From Paramecium octaurelia (lineage: Eukaryota > Ciliophora > Oligohymenophorea > Peniculida > Parameciidae): a DNA stretch of 64,000 nt. Below, in pieces: positions 39,131-51,585 of this stretch; the stretch's first letter is position 1, and each line of letters starts with the position of its first letter. Location of the stretch: assembly GCA_905182995.1 (NCBI GenBank), contig CAJJDP010000069.1, positions 1 to 64,000 of the forward strand. Reading direction: 5' to 3'. The position numbers were made by a program, and so were the translations under genes. The notes below the pieces were generated by a model that did no database searches, was not told where the DNA came from, and saw only the letters and a program-made list of their open reading frames with translations.

Positions 39131-42100
39131 ATGTATAATAATTTTGGAGATGAGTAATACAAACTTAATAAATGGTGTCAATTCATCGATCAAAAAATTG
39201 CACAGTTTTTCAGCAAACACCTTTAAAAGCACAACTCAATCAAGGACTACTATTATGACTTTATGAATGCTCTATCAATAATAATAATTAGATTCACCTT
39301 AAAAACTAATGATAATAGATTACCTACCTTTTGTCTTATTTTAGTGATTATGCATTTGCTATTAACCATTAAACAGAAACTCCGTAAGGTTTAGAATTTA
39401 CTCAATCATCTTATAGATGTATTTGTTTTGATTTCTATCTTAAACTTTAGTAGAGAAAATGACAATGAATTCATAATAAGACTTGCTCTTCAGATTGGGA
39501 TTCAGACTTCAAAATCTATGATATTTTAATATGATTAGTTTAGTATGGTTTTTTAGAATATCATCAAAATTTCATCAATAACAATCATTAAATGGTATTT
39601 AATCAAAGATTATAAGTATGAATCTAATTGTATTTTAGTACTTTTAAAATAATAGTATTGCTGGCTCTCTTGATATTTTATTAAATAATATAACTCCTAA
39701 TAGTTACGGCATACTCCTACGCATATAAAAATATCTGGATCAACAATGAGAGAATGAAGAAGAATAATCAAATGATTGAAAAACTGCTTTTTGAATTACC
39801 AGTAGGAATCATATTGTTCAATTCAAATGGAGAAGCACAATTTCAAAACTCAATATCATATAAATATCTGCCAAAATCAGTTGATTTAGTGGCCAAACAG
39901 TATGCATCCGATGGAGTGTAAACATATAAGGACTTAATTTTGATGGAAGGAGACAAGGAGAAGTTCCAGAAGGTTTTTGTGGAAACATTGGAATCAACAG
40001 ATCCAATAATAGTGTCCTTCGCATTTTAAGGCCATCCTATGCCCATCAGTTGTCATTTGAGAAAGTAGGTTTTCAACAAGAATTCAGTTGTGGAGGCAAT
40101 TTTCATAGAGAAATCTGATGATTAATCTCTGATTTATGAAAGGATATCACAGAGCTTATAAATCTTGAAGATCCAATAGATCTCTGAGATTCTGTCTAAA
40201 TAACCAGAAGGAATCAAGTAGCAATTATTGTAGGCTTTATTTCCGATGCTGAGCAAAACAGATTATCAGAAGTCTGATTTGATTGTATGCAATTTGAAGA
40301 ATTACTTTAAATTTTTTGCCGATTGTCTGTAGATCATCTACAAAACAAATCCTAATGTGAGAATAGAGAACGATGTTCCTGATTAAGCTTTTATTGACAT
40401 AGTAAAGATGCATGGCATTTTAACATAATTGATATCTTATATCTATTAGGAGCATCATAGGAAGTAGGCGATGCAAGGAATTTCATCCTAAAGGTAATTA
40501 ATCCAATAGAGTGATAGATAAATTCAAAGAGACATGAACAATTTCTCGTTAATTTCTTTCACTATTTCAAAAGGGGAAGAATTATAAATAACAATCCAAA
40601 TCGATTATCACAATTAAATTCAGGAATTAGAAATGTTATTTCAGAGATTCGACTTTGAAGCATTAAAAAGTTATGACTTTAGATTGTAATCTTTATAAGA
40701 TGAAGATTTATCATACACGTCTTTTGTTCATATTTTGCATTAGATTTATTAAATGGAAGGTCGAATAGAACTGTGTGAAAGATTGGATAATATAAAGATT
40801 CAAGTGAATATTCCAATGAGAGTCACAACTGAATATCAATCGGTTCTTTTAGATCATTATATTAGTATGGGTAAGTTGGATACCCAATCCAAAATCTATT
40901 CAATAAATAGCGAATTATTCTAGGCCTTCAGAATAAAATCTACAAAAAAGATTACCTCAACTCAAAGAATAGCACCTTAGCCAGCTCCTAGGCTAAATGA
41001 GGAAGCAGTAAAGGTTTAAACATCATTAAGTGAATAAAAGCCATTTTAAATTTGTAAATGTTTTGAATTTACTTATCGTCCAAATGTTGTAAGTGAAGAG
41101 GAGAAATTGGAATCCAATAAAATTATTAGTCCCAACTTATCCCCCATTAACAAACCGTCTACTTTGAAGTAAGCAGATGTTGCTACATTTGATATCGAGG
41201 ATAGAATCAATACGCAAATGCATTCAGTAGAAAAGGCAGTTTCTAAGGTGTTGGAGCAAGTGTTATCTGAAATTATGACATTTAAAGGAAAAAGAATCAA
41301 TGTTCATTTTAGAAATTCTAAACAAAAACAGAAGTCATTTGAAACATCTCCCAGCAGTAACCAATTCATTTCTATATTTTAGATTCCTCAGCTTAACAAC
41401 AATAGAACTAAAGAAATACTAGTGTGCCAAATTTATAATAGTTTCGGACTACCATTCCTGAACAAAGAGAGAACAATGTTAATCAACAATAAATGCAATA
41501 ATTATAACAATTCCCCAATTAATCCTTGTTCAAATAAAATGCTATTCAATAAGTACCCCTCTAATCATCACAGAATTTTGGAAGCGCATCCACATCTTCT
41601 CATTAATAATAGTAATTGAACTCAGTCCAACAACCTAAAAGGAATTAAGGGACTCAATTATTGAGATCTCTTAGAGAAAACGATTCCAAAGTATAGCATC
41701 TAGAATAGAGTGATCAATTTAATCAAATTAAGCCAGATGAGAACAACGATGATCTTAAAAATTCTGTTAAGTTCATTCCTTCTACATAAGAAGACCCTTA
41801 AATTTAAAAATCTTAGCATTCTTAGACTTCTCTCGGAGTGATTATTCAACCTATGTAATCGTAGGGATCCGAGAGATCACCTTGCTTCAAAGTCTAAAAA
41901 CAAGTCACCATCAATGAAATTGAAGGCTAATCAGAGGAAATCAAACAGTAAGAAACTGTAGATCTGAAGTAATTCTATTAGGAAAAGCTAACTTATTTGG
42001 TAGTAGATGATTCGACAGATTTCTTAGATTTCAAAATTAAATAGACTCATTAATTCGATCAAAGCATAAGATGCACAGATGCAACCAAAAAGATTAAGTC

Positions 42101-42976
42101 ATTATTTGAGTAAAATAAGATCTATCATTTCATTATTGTAAGGATTAACCTCCCATTAAAGAATGGCATATAGGTATTATTCTATACCAATAATTTAAGT
42201 TTATTAAAGAAATTAGATAGCTAGAAAATCAACACAATTTACCCAAATAATACTTTGTTGGTATAGAAACCAATATATCATAAACTCTTAGACAATCTTG
42301 TTTAGAAGCTGGCTTTGATGAAGTTTAAGAAAAACCATTAAAGTCATAATACTTAGAATAGTTGATTGAAAATCGCTTGAATCCTTCTCCTGTAGTTATT
42401 TGGAAGCCCATTCTGAAAAGCCCAAACAGGGAACAACAAGAGAAAATAAATTAAGTTCACAAAGATCTAGACTAATTTTAATTGCCTCAAAAGATTTCTT
42501 CTTTCAAAGCCATACCAGTTCCCTAGAAACAACCATAAGATAGAAAAGCCTTCTATTATCCAATTGTCACTATTTATATATTAGATGATTCCAGTGTGTA
42601 AATCAGTGCTTTGTCATCCATGAAATTTAGTTTCAAAACTAAAGTTGATTTTGATAGAAATGTAGATGCTGGAATCAAAAAATTTGATAAAGTATTTGAA
42701 GAAAAAAAAATATTTCATGTTGTGTTACTTAAAATGAATTTCTCATAAAAAAAAGGGATAGAGGTATATATTTGAATTCATTAGTTATTATAACAAATAA
42801 GGCAAATGGAGGAGAAATATTTAGTTCCCAAATAATATATAGTGGCTATAGATAGTGACTTTACTGAAGATTAAAAGTAGGACCTAATAAAACAGGGATT
42901 TGATAATGCTTTATCCAAACTTATTGATAAGAGATTGCTAGAGGAAATACTAAATTAAAGGCTAGAAGATAATTGA
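39131..42976 (+). CDS. Membrane PAS/histidine-kinase-like protein with two pseudo-receiver domains
   Basis: 1,249 residues with introns at 39616-39638, 41357-41382, 42174-42199 and 42764-42784. N-terminal 200 residues: five or six hydrophobic helices. PAS-like domain from about 213 (LLFELPVGIILFNSNG). A degenerate kinase region follows (about 300-560) with no visible H-box; its ATPase-like end lacks the Gly boxes (VHILHQIYQMEGRIELCERL). A Gln/Ser-rich linker leads to two receiver domains. REC1 (about 935-1065) keeps LVVDDS (Asp943/944) and the EKP lysine (1043), but the phospho-acceptor position is Arg988 (FIIVRINLP). REC2 (about 1119-1245) keeps ILDDSS (1127/1128) but has Lys1176 (VVLLKMNFS). 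It therefore looks like a phosphorelay relative that no longer does phosphotransfer. Further in-frame ATGs at 39092 and 39101 lie in AT-rich leader; 39131 is preferred. Confidence 0.8.
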
Positions 42977-43474
42977 ATCTTATATATTTTAAGAATTAAA
43001 ATCATTATTTGTGTTAATAATGATTAACAATCAAACAATTTACATATAAATTCAAATAAAAATTTATTTTATCTTTATAATATGAACTGTTCATAAAAAT
43101 GTTATTAAAACTAAATTTATTTGATTTTCTGTAGTTGGCTTATAATATATTCTAGATATTCTTCGACTATATATTCTTATTCATGTAATGAGCCTATTAT
43201 TTTGAACAATACTATCTAAATATGGAAAACATTCAAATAGCATGTGTCCATCTTTTATTAAATCTAGTTGCCTAAAGAGTTAACAAAAACCTTGGATATT
43301 CAATTTGGATAAGTGTATGATTTATAATACAATATAAGATGTTATAAATATTCAATAGGCTTGGTAATTAATTCAAATAATAATGAATTATTCAAATTAT
43401 TTTCCCAAATTAATCAAAAATCAAAAATTCTAATTTAATATTAATTAACCAATAAAATTCAATTTTTTATAAAG
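42977..43474. other. Intergenic region
   Basis: 498 bases, AT-rich, between two plus-strand genes. It must include the promoter of the HMG/chromo gene. No other signal seen. Confidence 0.6.
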
Positions 43475-45734
43475 ATGGATGATGGCTATGTGTAAGAGCT
43501 GTTTAAGCTATTTCGAGAATCATAATATGTTCAACCTCCAAAAAAACCTATTGGTGCTTATGAAAGATTTGCAGGGAATTATGAATAGGCATGCAAAGAT
43601 AAGAGTCTAAATCACAATTCTGAGTAGGCTAAAAGATAATGGGAAAACTTGGAAAAGGAACTTAAAGATGGTACAATTATGTTAGATGTTAGAATATTTT
43701 CGATTATCAAAGAAGGATGATGAACTCTATGAAAAATTGCTCCGCCAATATCATTCCATTTCTAGCCTCATTAAGAAAAAGAAGGCTGACGGATCAGTGT
43801 TGTTTTTCTAGGAAAAAGGAACAGATAGAGGGTTAACTAATCTTCAATAATTATGGGATGAGCTAAGTATTGAGGAAAAGTAAATCTATGGATAGAGGGC
43901 ATAATAAAATTGTGAGGACACGATAAAGGTACCTTATATACATATCTACATTCTCTAGGCCTCCATTGAAGATTATATTGCAGACTATGAACATTACTTG
44001 ACTCAGTAGAATGAAAAACCAAAAGACTTAAAATTTATACAAAAGATAGAGGAGGAGCAAGATGAAATAGATTAGATCGATATCATCATTGGAATTAAGC
44101 GTACCAATGGAAAGAAGGAGTATTTGGTCAGGTTTAAGGGTAAGACTGGTAAGGATGCAAAATGGTTCCCAAAAAAAAAATTAAGAAAAGTGAAAGAAAT
44201 GGTTAAGGAATTCGAAGAAACATATTTCAAATAATCATTCTAAGAAGTTGATTCAAGTAGTGGTTTTGATTCAACTCCTCCTGAATAAATTTTCTAAGAA
44301 AACGAAAAAGAAGATAAGTAAGTTAAATAAAATGAATAATAAGATGATGAAAAAAATAATGCTAAAGATACAACCCAAGTATAAAGAAAAAAATTGACAT
44401 CTCAACCCAAAAAATTATAACCCTCGGAAAACAAGAACTAATCTCACCCTCCAGAATCTAGTAAACAATCAAAAAGTTAAGCTAGACCCAATAAAAACAA
44501 AGTGACTACTAAACCCTAAAACTAATAAGTCAAATAAGATAAATCAAAAAACTAAAAATAATAATAAAGTCAATCTTAAGTTGACTTAAAATAAATAAGT
44601 AAATAAGCATCATTAGACAAATCTATAACATCTGCTAAAGAGGTTTAAAAGTAAAAGGATAATGCTCTGAGTAATTAATAGGTTTTACAAAAGAGAACTG
44701 CCAAAACTCCTAATTAGGATGCTAAATTAGAGAACCCTATAAGTAAAAGAGTTAAGAAATAAGTTGATGAAAAATCAGCAGATAAACCTAAAATAAAGAC
44801 ACCTTAAAAACAGCAATCAAAATAAGATAAGTAAACTAAACAAAAATAAGTAAATCAATCATCTATTTAACTCAATTAAAAAAAATAAGAACTACCTATC
44901 ACCAAAAGATAGGGTAGAAGTAAAGACACTCTACATTCTGAGGCACAACAAGCATCAACTACAAAGTTAAATCCTAAAACCCAAAAGTAAGAAATCAAGG
45001 ACAATAAATTGTCTAAGAAATAACAGTAGGTTGTGGTTTAATAAAAAAATTTAAGTCGTTCTAATCAAAGATAAAAACAAGTAAGTTAAATACAATAATC
45101 AAAAAATGTAGAAAAAAAATAATAATCTACATAATAATCAGTGGTTTAGGCAAAAACCAGAAGTGTAAGTGTGCAATCTATTAAGTCAAATCCTAATCAA
45201 ATTTAATAATAAAAAAAATAAATTGTAAATAAAAAAAATCGATCTCGATCAGTCGATGCTCCGATTAGTGCTGCTCTGAAAGGCCCTTAAAATAAAGTTA
45301 CCATGAGAAGCAGAAATTCAACCAAAACAAATGAGAGCAGTAAGAGTCTGAAGAAGGCTTCAACAAAATCAAATTAGTAAGTGAAAACAAGTTAATAAAA
45401 ATAATCAACTAAAGAAACACAAGTTCAAAAAGGAAAATAAAAGGCTGTTATATCCAATAAAAATGTGACTAACCAAAATAAGCAACCCACTTCTAGAAGG
45501 AGGGAGAGTGGAAATACTGAAATTAAGGAACCTCATAAAATCAACAAAAAAATATCAAAAAAAGGTATAAAAAATCAAAAAGAAAAATTCACGAAGAAAA
45601 AGAAAATATCAGCAGAATAAGCAAGTGCCTAAGATAGAAGGTAAAATTAAAAGCCCATTCCTAAGGTTACTGTCAGATAAACGAGGTAATTGAGAAGTAA
45701 AAAGTCTTAAGACGTGGGAAGAAGAAAGCACTGA
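43475..45734 (+). CDS. Chromatin protein: two HMG boxes plus chromodomain and long basic tail
   Basis: 745 residues with a 22-base intron at 43671-43692. A stop-free 30-base GT-AG stretch (43929-43958) may be a second intron, giving 735. HMG box 1 is at about 20-85 (PPKKPIGAYERFAGNYEQ, then WENLEKELKDEYFRLSKKD). A second HMG-like box is at about 95-150 (GSVLFFQEKG, LWDELSIEEKQIYGQRA). A chromodomain-like module is at about 195-247: IIGIKRTNGKKEYLVRFKGK, then KWFPKKKL and EFEETYF. It keeps the aromatic of 'YLV+WKG' but has F for the usual second Trp. The remaining 500 residues are Lys/Gln/Ser/Asn-rich, basic and low complexity. A nuclear role in packaging or heterochromatin is expected. Confidence 0.8.
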
Positions 45735-45789
45735 ATGTTGACTATCTTTTGAATTATTAAAAATACATAAAAAATATATTTTCATTTAA

Positions 45790-48700
45790 ATGCAGCAAGG
45801 TATCAGTCAAAACTTCGTTAAAAATCTTAATTTTAATATTGATGATGAAATGTTTTATGTTTTACCACATAGAGGAGAAATTAATTTTAAAGGATTTGCT
45901 CAAACAGAGGTAATCATATTTTTAATATTAGGAATTCTCATAAAATGACAATATCTAATAACCATTAAAAAGTATTGCAAACGAGCTCGTTTAAAAAACA
46001 ACTCCCATCAGATAAAGTTGGGTTCTTCCGAAACAAGGCCATCAATTTAATTTACCACCCTCATATTTTAGGAAAAAAGTTGTAATCTCAAGAGATAATG
46101 ATCAACATCAAGTTCGAAGAGAAATTAACCTGTATGATTTTGTTCCCTATGTCCAATTAAATGATAAACAACTAAAATAGATAAGGAAGGAGGCAACCTT
46201 CGATGTGTAATTGAATAACAATACAAATACCGATAACAAATGGATTGTTTCAAGATGGTTAGTAAAAGGAACCAAGAATATTCGAAACTCTTTTTATAAT
46301 GATATGTTAAAAGCTTAAGATTGTTTAACTGGATTAGGAAATTTTATCTACAATGAAAAAAATTTTGATAAATTATGGAACTTTTCAATAGTGCACGGCA
46401 TTTATATAATTGTTAAAGTAAATAGTATAAATATTCTAGAAATCAATATTGATTCCATCACTTTTTATAGGATACAGAGAAGTGATAGGAGATACTAGCA
46501 CGAAAGCAGCATAACTTTTAGTTGAAAGGGAAAGGTAACTATCTTTAAGAAATAAGAATTTAAATTTTGCTATTTATTAATTTCTCTTTCATACTCAAGA
46601 AACATAATCTGCAACAAAGTTGAAGGTGGATTATATTAAGAATTAGTTCAAAAACTTTGAATAAGATTGTTGGAAAATAGCAGCTTTGTTGAGTGACGCA
46701 CACATCAATTAAAATCATTAAAATAATTACGAATTTAGAAATTATTAAGAAAAATATCAATTTATTTACGATTCAAATAAAGAGATTGATGAACTTATAA
46801 GTGAACAACTCATTAATGTTCAACAAAGATTTGTGAAGAAGAATGCCATAGATTTACCTGAATCTGCAATTAAATAGATAATGGACATCCTAGAATGCTA
46901 TTAATTACAAAAATATTATGAAGAGTTATTAAAGGTATCATTAGTTAACATATTCCCTAGAGTGAATTGGCAAATTATGAGTATTAATTGGTTTAATAAT
47001 ATGAAAAAGACTTTTTCTTCTTAAATAAATCAGATCATAAGGCAACATATATAAAGGATGCTTTGAAGGTGAAAAGGAAGAACTTAAAAAAGCAGTACTA
47101 AAATCAAATGATCTAAGAATTATCCAAAAAAAATATTATGGATAGAAATATATATATAGAATTTTAGGAAAACAAATAGAAGTATAAAAATAGAGTAAAA
47201 GATATAAAGGAGATGACAAGAGAGCAATTTTCGAAGCCGAATATAACTTTTAACATGTTTTTATTTGAAATAATTTTAGAATTCGTTTAGTTGTGCCTCC
47301 TTATCCAGTATTTTAAGACGGAAACCAATTTTATTTGTGGAAAGTAATCCATTACGAAATAAATTCCACATATTACTTTTGGAAGTTATCTAGTTTATGC
47401 ATCCTATTTTTTACGTTGATTGTCAATAGTTATTGTGTTTTTTATCAGTTTGGAATATGTGGGCATTATGGACTCAAAGCTTTATTTTCAATAGAAAGCT
47501 TTTACAACGACTAAAGAATTAATAGTTAAACTGGAGAGGTTACGGGTGATGAACTGGTGGAGACGATATGTTCAACCTTAAGGTCAATTTACAGAGGGAT
47601 GGAAAAGTCAAGAAGAGAATTTGAGGAGTCGGAAGATTCAGATATGTTTGGGAAGGGCTGTTTAAGAATCTGTAATTTAATTGAAGTCTACATATTTCGA
47701 TTCCTATTTGTTGGAGTGTTCTGTACATTAATTTTGAAACCAATGTTAATTCTATTTGTCTCAATTATGTTATTCTTTTTTTTCATAACTTCTTTTATGT
47801 GGGCAGGATTTGTAGCATTAATTAAGTAAGACCTAAATTAAATATTATAGATGGATGATATGTTTGATAATTTATGATGTCGATACAGCAGAAAGAATAG
47901 AATACAACGAAATAGATTATATTCATTTTTTCATCCCATTATTCAGAGCTTTCATAGATATAATAATAGGAATGGTTGAAATAATTGTTTGTTTGATTTG
48001 TTTGTTGATTTTTCCATTATTTGCAATATTGATAATTGTATTTGGAATTTTTAGATACATAGTACGTTATATTTATGATTGCTTCATGATGATAGTAAGA
48101 ATGAAATCTTTATTTTTAGTTTCTCTATTGTTGCGGAAGAGTCCCTTATCGTTCTGGGTGTTTGGCTTGGAGAGTTGGAGGTGATAAGATTCAGAAAAAG
48201 GTGATCTATAATTATCATAAAGTAAAATTAAAAGGTGATATTAGTTAACAAATGAAGAGTTGGTGTTGTTGACTGCTGGAGAACTAGAAAAGTTTATTCT
48301 CGAAGAATATCAACACAGAATTGTAATGACTATCCAATAGCCAGAAAAACTAATAAATAGCAGTTTGCAACCTTTTTTCAATCGTTTTAATGCACAATAT
48401 TAGTGCATAGATTCAAATCAAAAACTACTTTTGGAATAGCTCTCCTTTAAAATTGCAAAATAAAAATCACTTCACCCAGTTTTAGATGCAGAAACAAAAT
48501 AATACATTAAATTCACAGCAATCGAACTCCAAGAAATTAAATAATTTTTGATAACATTTTTGGTTGAACAAATCAATTTAAAAAACATGCATTCTTATAT
48601 TTGGAAAAACCTTAATTTATAAATTGGAGATTATTAAAGTTTGGTCAGCATTATTCTTACTAAAATTTTTGGTAATGATATCCTAATACAACCAGAAGAA

Positions 48701-49035
48701 CTAGCTAAAGAAGTCTAAATTGTATATTAATTTATTATTCTCATTAGAAAGTAGAAAAAGAAAAAGGGTTGGGTCAATAAATTGAGAGAGCAATGAATGG
48801 AGATGTAAATTTAAACTAACCTGAGAAATTGATTATAGAAGAAAAAAAAGAAATACCAAAACAAATTACAAAGAAGGTTTATAAATAATTTATTCCAATT
48901 TCTGAAGTAATTTAATCCTTTTATTATTAGATACTCGATAAAATATGGCTAGCCTAATCGTAAAATTAAGAATGGAGTTCTTTAGAAAACAAAGATTCTA
49001 GGTTTTTGTTAAATTACTCTTTGAAAAATCAATGA
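45790..49035 (+). CDS. Large polytopic membrane protein of unknown family
   Basis: 1,017 residues with eight introns of 22-26 bases. The first half is soluble or peripheral and contains a long charged helical region (around residues 300-400). From about residue 440 there are at least five strong membrane helices, including SLCILFFTLIVNSYCVFY, FLFVGVFCTLILKPMLILF, LFFFFITSFMWAGFVAL and a double span EIIVCLICLLIFPLFAILI. After them a conserved-looking C-terminal cytosolic region (LTNEELVLLTAGELEKFILE) of about 280 residues. I do not recognise a transporter or channel signature. The start is 55 bases after the stop of the HMG/chromo gene. Confidence 0.7.
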
Positions 49036-49457
49036 TTTTGTTTAGAATATACTTGTATTAATTGTTAAATAAATACATGAAATCTATTTTTCAATTCTTT
49101 CTATAATATTATTATTCTACTTTTTTGTAGTCAATAAGTATTAATAAGTATTGAATTATAAACATTCTTTTCTAAACTTAAATGTTTATATCAGAATCAG
49201 GATGATGATGATAAATTCATTTACAAAAAATATATTATAATTAAACAAAGACATTGACATAACAACCATTTGAAATTTTCAAATTATCAGATTAACTACA
49301 TCTCAGATAATAATGAAGTGAAAATAGCCAAAATTAATTATTCTATTAAACTATTTTGTAAGCATTAAAGTCTGCAAAGATTAAGATGTAAATAAATTGA
49401 TTGTAATTATGGAACAGAATAAATTAGAATCTAAAAATGGCATGACACTTAAATAAT
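49036..49457. other. Intergenic region between convergent genes
   Basis: 422 bases of AT-rich sequence between two gene 3' ends. No coding signal seen. Confidence 0.6.
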
Positions 49458-49974
49458 TCAATCAAAAATAAATCTCTTCTTTGCAATTTTGCCTTAACAT
49501 GAAGGACAAAAATGAAGTACATCTTTGCAATCATCTATAAAGCAAGGTATTAAACAGCAGCTTTAAATTTAATTTTATACATACCCAAACCAAAGACCTA
49601 CAATTGCCAATAAACCTCCTATTAGGTATGTTCCTGCGCCTGGTTCATACTTTATAACCGTTTGGACTTAGCGTTAACAATAACCGCATGTTATAATGCT
49701 TGGGTGATTCGAATCTATTTGTTAGACTACAATCATAATCGAAAAAGTTACTGATTTGATTCAATTAGGGATTATTAACAGGTTTCTCTGGTTTTGGCTG
49801 TCGTCGAAAAGGAACATGTTGAACAATTTATTAAGGAGGAGTTACTTTTGAATTGGGTGATCCTACTTACATCGATTAATCACGTGTTGGCGGATAAACC
49901 ACCTAAGACAGTAAGTCATCGTTGGGAGCCGGAGTCATTTCTGATTGAAAGTGCTAGTTTTGATCAACTTACAT
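49458..49974 (-). CDS. LITAF/SIMPLE-domain membrane protein
   Basis: 155 residues with introns at 49727-49751 (25 bases) and 49561-49584 (24). The N-terminal half is Pro/Gln/Asn-rich (RRQPKPEKPVNNP), as in LITAF proteins, where such stretches recruit ESCRT or WW partners. The LITAF domain follows: first Cys pair TCGYC, a short hydrophobic hairpin (TYLIGGLLAIVGLWFG) ending in CCLIPC, then the second zinc pair HFCPSC. This zinc-stabilised, monotopic domain sits on the cytosolic face of late endosomes and lysosomes. All four zinc cysteines are present. The start is the most upstream in-frame ATG (49974); Met codons at residues 12 and 33 are alternatives. Confidence 0.85.
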
Positions 49975-50056
49975 TACTATAGTTTTATAATAAAATTAAT
50001 AACAAGAGTTTCTAGACATAGTTTATAAAGAATGTATAAAATATATAATTCGTTAA

Positions 50057-51261
50057 ATGGATAATGAAAACTTGCTTCAAAAATAGCCAACATTTTCTTA
50101 GTCAAAAACCCAAAGATCATCAAGTGTTAATCAAAACTCTTAGAAAAAAGAAATTGCTTAATAACTCAAACCCCAAGCTATATTAAAAAAATTGGAAGAA
50201 ATCCTTTCATAAAGACAATCTAAATTTAATTAAGAGTAATTAAAAAAGAAAAAGGGTGGTTAATGCAAAGTTGATTACACTGAGAGAATATAAGGAAAAA
50301 AGAATGTTTAGAAGTTGTTGGAAGATGAGAAATGCAAAACTGATCTACAAAATTTTGTATGAGAATTTTAAATATTGTTATTTTAGGTTACTGAAAAAAA
50401 AGAAAGGAAAAGTGCTCATCCCAACATTAAATCATTATAACCATCAGCCCAAAATTTATTTGATATATTTTCCCATGATTGCAATAGCAGATATCCCACT
50501 AGCACAAATAGAAGCAGAAAGTGTGAGATTTCTCCAAAAAAAGGAAGAGCTAATGTATTGATATACTCTTAATCATAAATAGTCAATTATTGAAGGATAA
50601 AACGTGAGCGATAGAGATAAGTTAACATTGATCTAATTGAATTAACAATTATAAATGTAGAATAACCATTTAAATGAATAACTAAGATTTGAATAAAGTT
50701 AAAGCACTAAATTAAGTTTATAGATAATGAGTATGAATGATTAAATTACAGTATTAACGAAGTATTCTATAATTTTGTTTAGGGTAATTAAAAGAGAGTT
50801 AGAAACTACTAGAGTATAGAGATGAAGAAAATGATGATATTATGAGATCCTTGAAATGCTAATTAGATATGATTAGACCTGAATATTATAAATAATAAGA
50901 ATCAATTGCAAATTTAGAAAGTTAACTAATAGCATATCAAAATATTGAAAAAGAGATGAAGGAGATAGAATAAATGTTACCTCAAATATCTGCTTTCACA
51001 TCTCTATTTGTTCAACAAAATGCTTAAATATTAGAATTGCAAGACTTGATGATATTATAAAATAACATAATTGATAAAGTTCTAAATCGAAAGGACATCA
51101 AAATAAACAACTTAATCTTGGCAAGAGAACCAAAATAATAGAAGCAATACACCAATGATTTACCTTTTGAATCATCCTAACTTCTTGATAATTTGCTTAG
51201 GTTAACAAGATAATAAGTGAATGTATTAACTGAAAGATTTATTCATGAATTATTATTATGA
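50057..51261 (+). CDS. Coiled-coil protein of unknown function
   Basis: About 375 residues. Two clear introns: one of 30 bases beginning GTATGAGAAT and one of 28 beginning GTATTGATAT. A third frame change lies between 50750 and 50815, where either a 19-base intron (GTAATTAAAAGAGAGTTAG) or a 22-base one fits the frame; I cannot decide. The N-terminal third is Gln/Ser/Lys-rich. The middle has a Ser/Arg-rich SRYPTSTNRSRK piece. The C-terminal 200 residues are coiled coil (LNQQLQMQNNHLNEQLRFEQ, IANLESQLIAYQNIEKEMK). It could be centrosomal, basal-body or cortical, but this is inference. Confidence 0.6.
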
Positions 51262-51585
51262 ATACAACTATTAAATAGAATATTCTAAACTATTTTTTTA
51301 ATTAAATTCTAAACCTAATGATACTGAATAATTATCTTAATAAATAACACTTTATAATAATATCCTTTTGATAAGTTTCAGAGGGATTACTCTAAAGAGG
51401 GATTAATTCTTGATAGAAGAACCTTAAATTTTAGAGACCAGTAAGTAGAATTTTTTAGATTCAATTAAGATATGAGAAAATGTGAGTAGAAATAATGTGT
51501 AATTGAGTAACTAAATGACATAAATATTCAATCAATTTAAGATGTTTTTGTTTTTCCTGATGCATTGGTATTCAGTTTCGATTGA
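51245..51585 (+). CDS. Uncertain small gene or gene remnant
   Basis: Two adjoining readings look coding but are in different frames. An ATG frame from 51245 contains SKPNDTEQLSQQITLYNN; a second frame from about 51367 contains PFDKFQRDYSKEGLILDRR and runs to TGA at 51583. There is no GT between 51261 and about 51374, so the only splice that links them is a non-typical 23-base GTTTCAG-start intron, which would delete the best-looking residues. It overlaps the end of the previous gene by 17 bases and the 3' end of the minus-strand MORN gene by 58. Either a frameshifted remnant or a sequencing error in a small real gene. Confidence 0.35.

Noticed and set aside
41422-41619. TGA at 41617 as the end of the PAS/kinase-like gene
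   Set aside because: It is out of frame once the 26-base intron at 41357-41382 is removed. The correct frame continues into two receiver domains.
44280-45700. Frequent TAA/TAG as evidence that the HMG/chromo gene is broken
   Set aside because: TAA and TAG encode Gln in this genome; there is no TGA in frame before 45732.
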